A stretch of DNA of 6,101 nucleotides from Ekhidna sp. (GCA_028821635.1 JAPPDO010000290.1:1-6101), one strand, 5' to 3'. Numbered from the stretch's first letter, positions 1 to 5,705 are shown. Translations and numbers: made by a program. Notes: generated from the letters alone by a model not told the origin.

Positions 1-219
1 CTTTTTTTTTTTTTTTTTCCGAAGAAGAAGGCCTAAGCCGAAATCATCCACTCCGGCATTGTTAGAAATGCAGGTAAGACCCCCTATGTTAGCTCCTACC
101 AGTGCGGAGATACAGTTTTCAGGAATGCCGCAGAGGCCAAAACCTCCAAGCATCAAGGTCATATTATCCCTGATCCCCCGAATCGCTGCTTGAGCGTTTG
201 CAACTACTTTATCAATCAT
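1..219 (-). CDS. scoA: 3-oxoacid (succinyl-CoA:acetoacetate) CoA-transferase subunit A, N-terminal part, cut by window edge
   Basis: Subunit A of a heterodimeric cytoplasmic CoA-transferase, which moves CoA between succinyl-CoA (or acetyl-CoA) and a 3-oxoacid in ketone-body or short-chain fatty-acid metabolism. I translated it by hand from ATG at 217-219. The 73 residues seen begin [15 protein letters not shown] and contain family hallmarks: [15 protein letters not shown] (about residues 21-35), [16 protein letters not shown], and [10 protein letters not shown] just before the edge. The start is good because family members begin almost identically at this methionine. Subunit B should lie beyond the window. 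The last codons read CGG followed by lysine codons only, because of a run of 17 T at 2-18 on the plus strand. Family members have a mixed basic stretch such as QIKKMI here, so the end may be an assembly artefact. The related AtoD subunit is an alternative name; the family itself is secure. Confidence 0.88.
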   Translation of the reverse strand, partial: MIDKVVANAQAAIRGIRDNMTLMLGGFGLCGIPENCISALVGANIGGLTCISNNAGVDDFGLGLLLRKKKKKK

Positions 220-247
220 AACAATACTTTGAAAGGGTAAGATAGAT

Positions 248-279
248 AAAAAATGCCACCCTGATTGCTCAAGGTGGCA
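248..279 (-). terminator. Rho-independent terminator after the TonB-domain gene
   Basis: Read on the minus strand, TGCCACC (279-273) pairs perfectly with GGTGGCA (260-254) around a 12-base loop, and six T follow at 253-248. It sits 24 bp past the TonB-domain stop codon and 28 bp before the CoA-transferase start, so it should separate the two transcripts. The plus-strand reading has no T run after the stem (it has A), so it works in one direction only. Confidence 0.85.
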
Positions 280-303
280 CAAAAACCAATCTATATTGGA
301 AAA

Positions 304-660
304 CTATATCGCTAACCTGAAAGTAATAGGAATGGTGACTCTCCCCGCCACTGCATTACCATGCTGATTGATGGCAGGGGTGAATTTTAAGTTTGGTAAT
401 ACTTTAGTCACTGCTCTTTTTAACTTGGAGCAGGGATATGAGATAAACTCATGGCTTACCAGATTGCCTTCTGCATTTACTTTGAGCGACACGATAACCC
501 TCCCCTCAGTCCCCTCTTGCATAGAAGCCAGCGGGTAGTCAATTTGAGAGAGTACCTCTTTATAGTTAGTTGCTTCTGCTGCCTTAGCAGCGGATAGTTG
601 CTGACCGTTGGCAAAGAGGATAAAACAAACGGCAGACAACATTAATGCTAGCTTTTTCAT
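304..660 (-). CDS. Secreted TonB C-terminal-domain protein (energy transducer TonB family, stand-alone)
   Basis: A 118-residue protein made of a signal peptide and one TonB C-terminal domain. Residues 1-19 form a lysine-started hydrophobic signal (MKKLALMLSAVCFILFANG), with likely cleavage before QQ. Residues about 41-116 carry the TonB pattern: DYP, then GRVIVSLKVNAEGNL (53-67), then KFTPAINQHGNAVAGRVTIP (92-111) and a final beta strand ITFRL. Classical TonB anchors in the inner membrane and has a long proline-rich spacer to reach outer-membrane receptors. Here the spacer is missing and the hydrophobic segment looks cleavable, so the product is probably free in the periplasm. Such short secreted TonB-domain proteins are frequent in Bacteroidota, and energy transduction should not be assumed for them. 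It stands alone between its own promoter and a strong terminator. The family call is firm; the role is unknown. Confidence 0.85.
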   Translation of the reverse strand: MKKLALMLSAVCFILFANGQQLSAAKAAEATNYKEVLSQIDYPLASMQEGTEGRVIVSLKVNAEGNLVSHEFISYPCSKLKRAVTKVLPNLKFTPAINQHGNAVAGRVTIPITFRLAI

Positions 661-684
661 AATTCTCTCTTTTTAATGTTACTG

Positions 685-715
685 CAATATTAAATTAATA
701 TTACGTAATTAACAA
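685..715 (-). promoter_or_regulatory. Bacteroidota-type promoter of the TonB-domain gene
   Basis: On the minus strand TTG (715-713) is followed after exactly 20 bases by TAATATTG (692-685), seven of eight matches to the phylum's -7 element TAnnTTTG. The expected start of transcription is near 678, leaving a leader of about 18 bases before ATG at 660. No Shine-Dalgarno sequence is visible, which is normal for the phylum. Confidence 0.55.
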
Positions 716-743
716 CTTTTTGTTAACATAAAATTAACATAAA
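709..743. repeat. Inverted repeat and two phased direct repeats over and upstream of the TonB-domain promoter
   Basis: TTAACAA (709-715) and TTGTTAA (720-726) form a perfect 7-bp inverted repeat with a 4-base spacer that covers the -33 element of the TonB-domain gene. It is followed by TTAACATAAA at 723-732 and again at 734-743, an 11-bp repeat distance, about one helical turn. This is what an operator can look like, but the DNA here is very AT-rich and no regulator is encoded nearby, so it is a candidate only. Confidence 0.35.
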
Positions 744-747
744 TATT

Positions 748-759
748 TTTGACCCCCTT
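748..759 (+). repeat. Candidate left terminal inverted repeat of the IS5 remnant
   Basis: TTTGACCCCCTT, matching the reverse complement of 1454-1465 at 11 of 12 positions. It lies about 100 bp before the presumed transposase start and about 30 bp upstream of the promoter of the TonB-domain gene. Confidence 0.4.
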
Positions 760-859
760 GAATGTGCCTAATGAAGTTGTGTTTAATTCATGCTTTTAAC
801 CCTCTGAGAGTTTTGTACATAAGATCTAACGAAAGACTAAGACATTATAGCTTAAAAGC

Positions 860-1393
860 GTGAGTTTTGAATCAAGTTCTCTTTACGCCGGCTTTAGTGA
901 TGCAGCTATTTCGCATACGCAGAAGCACCTTCTTCAAAGCAATCAAAACCCTGATAGAATGGAACTCACTATCGGATGACATTGATAAAGTCTATCGTCA
1001 GAGCAAGTCCAAAAAGGAGCAGTCAGCCTATCTAGGGCTTCTCTTATTTTAAGATGCTCTTAATAGGCACTTGGTACGATTTAAGTGATATAGATGTAGA
1101 GGATATGGTGATTGAAAATCTTTCGATGATGCTTTTTTATCATTTAAGATTAGAGGATGAGGTACCCGACCATCATGTATTAAACAACCTACAGGAGTGA
1201 ACTAAACACATTAATTAGACAACAACAGCATCAAGTAGGGCGCACCTTTGGGAGTATGAAGAAGTGGTTTGGTTCAGGCACGTACAGGTGTGTGGGCTAG
1301 TAAAGACATATAGCCAGCATATATTTAGAGTCCATCGCTCATAATCTAAAGTGCAGTCCGGATTTAGCAGTAATACGGAAGTGGTGCGTCTAA
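860..1393 (+). pseudogene. IS5-family DDE transposase, frameshifted and missing its catalytic core
   Basis: Reading across frames gives a recognisable transposase of the IS5 group seen in Porphyromonas and Bacteroides. From GTG at 860 the frame gives YAGFSDAAISH. Near 917 the frame shifts to give RRSTFFKAIKTLIEW and the rest of the N-terminal region up to YLGLLLF. An extra T in the run at 1047-1050 causes a TAA. In the next frame the text continues KMLLIGTWYDLSDIDVEDMV and DEVPDHHVLNNL, typical of the family's N-terminal domain, up to a TGA at 1198-1200. A third frame gives LIRQQQHQV (about 1211-1237), which joins directly to GRTFGSMKKWFGSGTYRC (from 1238). In intact proteins these blocks flank the DDE catalytic domain, so all catalytic residues are gone. 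A last shift near 1297-1322 gives GLVKTYSQH and then LESIAHNLKCSP, the usual C-terminal end. It cannot be active and would depend on a full copy elsewhere. Confidence 0.75.
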
Positions 1394-1453
1394 TTGCGAA
1401 ATGGGATATTAAAGTGGCTTTAAAACAACAGGTTTAATCAGGATATGCAGTAG

Positions 1454-1465
1454 AAGAGGGTCAAA
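1454..1465 (-). repeat. Candidate right terminal inverted repeat of the IS5 remnant
   Basis: AAGAGGGTCAAA, the inverted partner of 748-759 with one mismatch. It lies about 60 bp past the last recognisable transposase codon, a usual distance. Confidence 0.4.
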
Positions 1466-1538
1466 TTTTAAGAATTAGTCAAAACGACAGAAGGCAAGAA
1501 AAATGAAACTATTTATCTCTGATCTTTCAAACAAGACC

Positions 1539-1904
1539 TTAAAAAGGCAAGTCATCATCTTCAGAAGAATCGTTTTTTGTCCACTCCTGTTCTGAAGATG
1601 TTCCGTCATTCATAGAAGAGGACTTCTTATCTAATCTCCACGCCTGAAGTTTATTGAAATACTTTACTTCACCTTTTGGGTCAGTCCATTTTCTTCCTTT
1701 CAGATTAAAGTGCACTACCACCTCATCTCCGGATTCAATCTCATCAAGCTGTTCGCAATTACTCTGGATGAGTTCAAATTTCAAAAACTCCGGATATTGA
1801 GGATTCTCGGCATACTCCAAGACAAATTCCCTTTTTTTAAAGGATTCATTGATGGCTTGAGCATCAAATTTTTCAATGATCTTTCCCTCTACTGTCATAA
1901 TCAT
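1539..1904 (-). CDS. DUF3127 domain protein with SSB-like acidic C-terminal tail
   Basis: A 121-residue soluble protein of the DUF3127 family, small beta-rich proteins found mainly in Bacteroidota. Visible family features are GKIIEKFDAQAINE at the start of the domain, KKREFVLEYAENPQYPEFLK (23-42), a SGDEVVVHFNLKGR strand pair (58-71), and a closing KYFNKLQAWRLDKK (81-94). After residue 95 comes a low-complexity, acidic, serine-rich tail ending DDDLPF. This copies the C-terminal tip of single-stranded DNA-binding protein (DDDIPF in Escherichia coli), which recruits repair and replication partners. I infer an OB-fold-like, DNA-linked role; the family has no experimentally fixed function that I know of. 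Two starts are possible: ATG at 1904 (MIM) or the third codon, ATG at 1898 (MTVEGK), which fits family starts better. It is divergent from the small membrane protein gene at 1943, with 38 bp between them. The IS remnant lies downstream. Confidence 0.8.
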   Translation of the reverse strand: MIMTVEGKIIEKFDAQAINESFKKREFVLEYAENPQYPEFLKFELIQSNCEQLDEIESGDEVVVHFNLKGRKWTDPKGEVKYFNKLQAWRLDKKSSSMNDGTSSEQEWTKNDSSEDDDLPF

Positions 1905-1942
1905 TTAAACTATTTTTCAGCTTTATCAGTTCAAATGCTGGT

Positions 1943-2083
1943 ATGAGTAAATCAAAAAAGTATTTTCTGGTGGGGTCTTTTATTTTTTTGCTAATTCTCA
2001 TTCTGTTGGCAATAGATTTTAGTAAAAGAACCGTTCCACCTTGGGAAAGGAGTAAAATTGAAAAAGAAAATGAAAGAGAATAA
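1943..2083 (+). CDS. Small single-pass membrane protein, 46 residues
   Basis: ATG at 1943-1945 opens a 46-codon frame ending in TAA at 2081-2083. The protein has a basic start (MSKSKK), one strongly hydrophobic segment (about residues 7-24, YFLVGSFIFLLILILLAI), and a short charged tail with VPPWER ending KENERE. The layout predicts an inner-membrane anchor with its basic end inside, by the positive-inside rule. Its last 14 bases overlap the ATG of the DUF2452 gene in another frame, so the two are probably co-translated. I do not recognise a family. The support is the clean membrane segment, the good fit between the divergent DUF3127 gene and the DUF2452 gene, and the coupled overlap. A cleaved peptide or a chance frame remains possible. 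Confidence 0.5.
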   Translation: MSKSKKYFLVGSFIFLLILILLAIDFSKRTVPPWERSKIEKENERE

Positions 2084-2543
2084 GATAGATATATATCAAA
2101 TTGATCTGGATAAAGAAAAGGATAAAATAACTAATCTTCCCGCATTGATCGCATATGCGCATCATGCCGGTAGTGCCATCATTAAGCCGACGGATAAGGG
2201 CAGGATAAAAGGGAATGCAGTGGCAGCGATGTATGATCAAACAGACCGTCAATTCAGGCAGCTTTACGAGCAGATGCAAACGTTAATTGAGCAAGCCAAA
2301 TACCTTAAAAGCAGGGTCAATGCCTCTGAGCGAATTTACCGTGCAAGCATTTCTTTTCAGCCTGTGATTGGTAAAGTTTATTACCTCTATCATAAAAGCA
2401 ACGGTAAAGATATTCTATCTATGGTGAGTCCGGAGGAGTGGGGCAAATCGTTCCCTTATGCTTCATTCGAGGCCAAGGTCAGGCTGTTATCCGATCATAC
2501 TTGGGAGGTTGTTACGTCTGCAAATGAATCTTACGATTATTGA
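2070..2543 (+). CDS. DUF2452 family protein
   Basis: A soluble protein of about 157 residues of the DUF2452 family, widespread in Bacteroidota and of unknown function. Counting from ATG at 2070, the conserved blocks are NLPALIAYAHHAGSAIIKPT (22-41), then DKGRIKGNAVAAMYDQTDRQ (42-61), a helical stretch EQMQTLIEQAKYLKSRVN (67-84), FQPVIGKVYYLYHK (96-109) and SMVSPEEWG (117-125), closing with VRLLSDHTWEVV (137-148). The length is complete for the family and there is no signal peptide or membrane segment. A TTG start at 2058 would add MKKK; ATG was preferred. The overlap with the small membrane protein gene upstream suggests translational coupling and perhaps a membrane-associated partner. No clear terminator follows directly; an imperfect hairpin lies at 2723-2750. 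Confidence 0.8.
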   Translation: MKENKIDIYQIDLDKEKDKITNLPALIAYAHHAGSAIIKPTDKGRIKGNAVAAMYDQTDRQFRQLYEQMQTLIEQAKYLKSRVNASERIYRASISFQPVIGKVYYLYHKSNGKDILSMVSPEEWGKSFPYASFEAKVRLLSDHTWEVVTSANESYDY

Positions 2544-2755
2544 TCCGGTATTTGGCTAATGCCATGCTTACCCTTTGCAATAAAGTGACTTGCCCTTATT
2601 CGTTGAATCCTAAATTTGGCCGTTTCTCTAAAATGTAAATAACCCCTGCACAGCGATATGAGCAAATGATTATTTTAGTAGATCCCATATTTTATCCATT
2701 TTAAGATTATTTTATAATAGAAACCTGGCAAATCTTAACACCTGTTAGGTCTCCC
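2544..2755. other. Intergenic region between convergent genes
   Basis: AT-rich DNA between the DUF2452 stop and the end of the minus-strand protease block. It contains one imperfect hairpin (2723-2750). A 30-codon minus-strand frame (2596-2688) has no recognisable features. No promoter, RNA gene or repeat family was recognised. Confidence 0.6.
2723..2750 (+). terminator. Weak hairpin, possible transcription end between convergent genes
   Basis: As plus-strand RNA, ACCUGGCA (2723-2730) can pair over all eight positions with UGUUAGGU (2743-2750), using two G-U pairs, around a 12-base loop. No T run follows on plus, and on minus the two wobble pairs become A-C mismatches. It is well placed to end the DUF2452 transcript, but on sequence alone it is weak. 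Confidence 0.25.
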
Positions 2756-2887
2756 CTACTCTTTGATAAACTTCAACAAACGCCCGTTGGGCAGTTGATT
2801 AAACCTAAAAAGATAAAAAGCCTGATTTAAATACTTTTTTGGATATTTTATGCTGACCCTCCGATCCGTGAACGCCTGCCTGTTCAC
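2756..2887 (-). CDS. Possible small basic protein, 43 residues, downstream of the protease
   Basis: GTG at 2887-2885 opens a 43-codon frame to TAG at 2758-2756, giving a basic, aromatic-rich peptide that starts MNRQAFTDRRVSIKYPKKYL and ends NGRLLKFIKE. Its GTG overlaps the TGA (2886-2884) that would end the protease frame if the missing base near its end were restored, making a GTGA stop-start overlap. That overlap is the only contextual support. I recognise no family, no signal peptide and no membrane segment. It may equally be a chance frame or the remnant of an older C-terminal coding segment. Confidence 0.25.
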   Translation of the reverse strand: MNRQAFTDRRVSIKYPKKYLNQAFYLFRFNQLPNGRLLKFIKE

Positions 2888-3629
2888 TTAATCACGATTG
2901 TTCGGGTATGTGGTGTCCCTCATTGGTAACGACGTTAACCACATACAAACCCTTCGGCCATGCGCTTACATTTAAGGATACCGTCTTGGAAGAGCCTTTT
3001 TGAAGTGAAAAACCCGCCGTATGACGCACCGACCTCGTCGAGATTTGAACAACCTTTAACGTGTAAACAAAGATTGAGGCTCTAATATCTCCGAAGGGAA
3101 TGGGAGGACGTGAAGATGCCTGCTGCTGATACTTACAGCACTCAGGATACGGGCGCATATCGGAAAGCGGATCAGCAAGGAACTTCCGGCAGCAGTCTTC
3201 CATGGCGGCCTGCTTATCCTCTTCAGGGCTTCTTTGGAATGGTGGTGCCTTCACCTGTATATTTACACTCGCAGTGGCCGGATTGGGGGAGACAGTAAGC
3301 GAATGGCCTCCCAAAGAACTGCTGGAAGGGGACACACTAACCAGGTAGTGGTTCACTGCCGTTGTACAACCGCACACATTTTTGGCAGTCAGCTCCACTT
3401 CGATGATACCACTGCCTTTGGACTGTAATATGATGGGAGGGCTGCGGTATTCCCAAGAAACCTGCGGAGTGGAGGACTGAATGAAGTAATAATTCAGCAG
3501 GTTGGATGCCTGCGCTGACGGAAGACTATTGGGGTGACTCCTTAAGGCACCATAACAGCCTGAGTAGGGTATGGGTACATGCCCGGATGAGGAGCGACGA
3601 GCGTTTTTCCATTGAACAGAGGACGCTCC
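2884..3629 (-). pseudogene. Detached C-terminal part of the subtilisin: Ig-like region and type IX secretion sorting domain
   Basis: Immediately after the amber codon at 3630-3632, the same reading frame stays open for 245 codons down to TGA at 2894-2892, with no ATG near its front and a first GTG only at 3396-3398. It is therefore best read as the continuation of the protease, not a separate gene. The first about 100 residues (SSVQWKNARRS, VSWEYRSPPIILQ, VELTAKNVCGC) resemble the Ig-like repeats of Bacteroidota exoproteins. Then comes a type IX sorting domain: LTVSPNPATASVNIQVK at the front, later SLQKGSSKTVSLNVSAWPKG and LYVVNVVTNEGHHIPEQ. This domain normally directs cleavage and attachment at the outer membrane. 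Between its two halves is an unusual loop of about 55 residues with two Cys-Cys pairs. After IPEQ the frame reads Ser-stop; one extra base would give IPEQIVIK and TGA at 2886-2884, the usual ending. That point is treated as a 1-base deletion. Confidence 0.75.
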
Positions 3630-5705
3630 CTACACGTTCAAGGGTATCCTGTCACCTTCACGGATAGTTACAGCAGGATAATTTACTGTTGTTACAACAA
3701 ATGGTGAATGGAGGCCTCCAAGTGCAAGGAGTTCTCCGGTCAGCGAAGTATCTCCAAATTTGATGACAGGAAGGGTCACGTACTTAAATGTATCCGTCAG
3801 CACTTTGCCATTGCGCAGGGTAGCCTTGACCCAGCCCGAGCCGGAGGTGCAGGACTTACCCCGAATAGTGACCTTTGAGTTGCTCTTAGAGACAATCGTG
3901 ACATGGGAAGAGGCAGTCCAGGTGACTGAGCTATTGCAACTATTACTCAGGTTAATGGTTTTACATTCATTGTAGCGAACAGCACTAACACTCCCAAGTT
4001 TAGCCTCACAAAGTTGTTGAGCTTTTTGAACGGCGGCGTGAGCATCCACTAAGCCATACCCCATTTCATTATTCCATGTGCCATTGGGTCTGTTTAAAGT
4101 ATTGGTATAAGAATAACCTCCTACTTTCTGAGCGGTGCTTTCGATAATCGCATTAACTTCCTTTGCAGTTAAGGTTGGATTCACAGATAATATCAAAGCC
4201 GCTACGCCTGCTACGTGGGGACATGCAGCTGAGGTACCATTAAACCATACTGTATAATTTTTATCTGAAAAGTCACTGGAAACTAATTTACCTCCAAGAA
4301 GAGGATGTAAACGCAAACCAGTATTGTATCCATTATTTCCCTGCCTGTCTGTGGTTGGAATTAAAACGCCGGGTGCTACAACATCTAGGCTGTTACCATA
4401 GTTGCTCCCCCAGGCTTCGCCATCACATGAATTTGGATTTTTTCTTTCTCCACATGGAGATATTGCACCAACAACTAATACTTCTGGAACCGCACTACCC
4501 GGATATCTGATATTTGTGTTATTTTCATTTCCTGACGCAAATACAACTATGCAACCTTTACCATTTCTACCCTTTGTTAAAGCATTATCAATTGCATCTG
4601 TTATAATACCAGAGGGGGCATAACCGCCCCATGAATTGCTAATTACCTCAACGCCGTTTTGCCATGCCCAACTAAAGCCACTCGCTAATTGAGCGGGAGT
4701 GTCAGAAAAGAATAAATTTATGCTTATAGAGACAATACTAGAGCTTGGTGCAATTCCACTTACTCCTAATTTATTGTTTTGAACTGCTCCAATAATACCA
4801 GCACAAGCTGTACCATGACTTCCCCTTACCTGTGATGGAGAAGTTCCTGTTGTAGCATCAAATCCATTTCCAAATGTATTTGATGCTAAATCAGGATGAT
4901 TCATCTCGAATCCATGATCATATATAGCTACCTTTATTTTGTCTCCTCTAGTAATCTTCCATGCTTGCTCGGCATTTACATCTATATCAGAATGAGAAGA
5001 ATTGTATTGGCCTGTATTTTTTAAGCCCCATTGACTTGAATAAAAAGAATCATTAGTTGTTTCTAAGTCATGATAAATAAATTCAGGCTCAGCAGTTATG
5101 AATAAACCAGACTCGTGGAATTGATTTGCATATTCTAGTGAATTCTTCGTATTATTTTTAGTGCAACATAAAATGTACCAATTTGGCATATAAGGGTCTT
5201 TACCAATTATTTCTAGATTATTAGTTTTAGCATAATTGTATAAAGTAGTTACATCTGAAACTGAACCAATTTTTACATAAAAATTATTTGTTAGGCCTAG
5301 TCGCTCTCCACTTACTGTTCTAAAACAAGGGGAGACTTTCGTGGTATTAGAATTTTTATTTAGTAAATTGATAAAATTAGTGTAATTTGATACGCTACTC
5401 TTTATTGTATTTTTTACTTTAACCTCGGAATAATAGTTTTTTAAATTGACTCTGTTTTGAGCCTTTTTATCTGTTGGTATAGCATAAGATCTACATTTAT
5501 TTTCAATAAATTCAGTCTTTGATATATAGTTCGTAGAATAATTGTTAAGGAAATTTAGATTGCTAGCCGAGTTAATACTAATAAACTCTCTATCTATATT
5601 AATGTATATTTTTTGATTATTGTAATAATAGTAGTTTTTCTTTTGCCCCATTAGTGAGAAACCAAAGAGTAATAAAAAAGCTAAAATGTAGAACTTAATT
5701 TTCAT
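3630..5705 (-). CDS. Secreted subtilisin-like serine protease (peptidase family S8), truncated by an in-frame amber codon
   Basis: A 691-residue extracellular serine endopeptidase precursor. Residues 1-20 are a signal peptide ending SLMG before Q, a typical Bacteroidota cleavage site. Residues about 21-225 form an Asn/Tyr-rich propeptide. The S8 catalytic domain (about 240-565) has every triad residue: Asp263 in VAIYDHGFEMNHPDL, His297 in GSHGTACAGIIGA, Ser492 in NGTSAACPHVAGVAALIL, and the oxyanion Asn393 in FASGNEN. SNSWGG (356-361) is the substrate-binding strand. The Asp motif is D-H-G where many subtilisins have D-T/S-G. From about 566 an Ig-like domain (with several Cys) begins, and a second is entered before the protein stops at IPLNV. 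The TAG at 3632-3630 is followed by a long open continuation in the same frame carrying the sorting domain, so the full gene was about 937 codons. GC content rises strongly from the 5' to the 3' end. A PrcB-like gene lies 109 bp upstream on the same strand. Family certain; activity of this allele uncertain. Confidence 0.93.
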   Translation of the reverse strand: MKIKFYILAFLLLFGFSLMGQKKNYYYYNNQKIYINIDREFISINSASNLNFLNNYSTNYISKTEFIENKCRSYAIPTDKKAQNRVNLKNYYSEVKVKNTIKSSVSNYTNFINLLNKNSNTTKVSPCFRTVSGERLGLTNNFYVKIGSVSDVTTLYNYAKTNNLEIIGKDPYMPNWYILCCTKNNTKNSLEYANQFHESGLFITAEPEFIYHDLETTNDSFYSSQWGLKNTGQYNSSHSDIDVNAEQAWKITRGDKIKVAIYDHGFEMNHPDLASNTFGNGFDATTGTSPSQVRGSHGTACAGIIGAVQNNKLGVSGIAPSSSIVSISINLFFSDTPAQLASGFSWAWQNGVEVISNSWGGYAPSGIITDAIDNALTKGRNGKGCIVVFASGNENNTNIRYPGSAVPEVLVVGAISPCGERKNPNSCDGEAWGSNYGNSLDVVAPGVLIPTTDRQGNNGYNTGLRLHPLLGGKLVSSDFSDKNYTVWFNGTSAACPHVAGVAALILSVNPTLTAKEVNAIIESTAQKVGGYSYTNTLNRPNGTWNNEMGYGLVDAHAAVQKAQQLCEAKLGSVSAVRYNECKTINLSNSCNSSVTWTASSHVTIVSKSNSKVTIRGKSCTSGSGWVKATLRNGKVLTDTFKYVTLPVIKFGDTSLTGELLALGGLHSPFVVTTVNYPAVTIREGDRIPLNV

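Larger units (their letters stand above)
748..1465 (+). mobile_element. Internally deleted IS5-family insertion sequence remnant
   Basis: An element of about 718 bp bounded by TTTGACCCCCTT (748-759) and its inverted partner AAGAGGGTCAAA (1454-1465), which match at 11 of 12 positions. Between them lies a wrecked transposase on the plus strand. Intact relatives encode roughly 350-450 residues, so the missing middle (about 250-300 codons) would restore an element near 1.5 kb, a normal size for the family. If the repeats are counted from 749 and 1464, the flanks carry ATTT on both sides (745-748 and 1465-1468), a possible 4-bp target duplication. The flanks are AT-rich and this could be chance. 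The transposase assignment is firm; the exact ends are tentative. Confidence 0.55.

Noticed and set aside
1040..1056. Programmed frameshifting between two transposase frames at the T run
   Set aside because: Some IS5-group elements do use frameshifting, but here further stops, additional shifts and loss of the catalytic core show ordinary decay.
1905..1935. Promoter-like TTTG (1935-1932), 19 bp, TAGTTTAA (1912-1905) for the DUF3127 gene
   Set aside because: The -7 element matches at only four of its six defined positions and abuts the first ATG, leaving no leader; too weak to list, although it would favour the internal ATG at 1898.
1710..1946. Plus-strand frame of 78 codons
   Set aside because: It lies opposite the well-supported DUF3127 gene and its translation has no family features.
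2019..2279. Minus-strand frame of 86 codons
   Set aside because: It is antisense to the start of the DUF2452 gene, whose conserved blocks explain the sequence.
2596..2688. Minus-strand 30-codon frame starting MGSTKIIICSYRCAG
   Set aside because: Very short, AT-rich context, no start signal, no recognisable family and no contextual support.
2892..3398. Independent 168-codon gene starting at GTG 3398
   Set aside because: The frame is open upstream without interruption to the amber codon and continues the protease; the GTG falls inside an Ig-like strand, and a sorting domain alone without a signal peptide makes no sense.
3110..3428. Two overlapping plus-strand frames (3110-3298 and 3234-3428)
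   Set aside because: Antisense shadows of the sorting-domain segment; low-complexity translations with no motif.
3630..3632. Genome-wide recoding of TAG as an amino acid
   Set aside because: TAG is the natural stop of the TonB-domain gene at 304-306, directly followed by a terminator, so TAG still works as a stop codon.
3760..4623. Plus-strand frames at 3760-3975 and 4402-4623
   Set aside because: Antisense to the subtilisin, whose catalytic motifs fix the coding strand.
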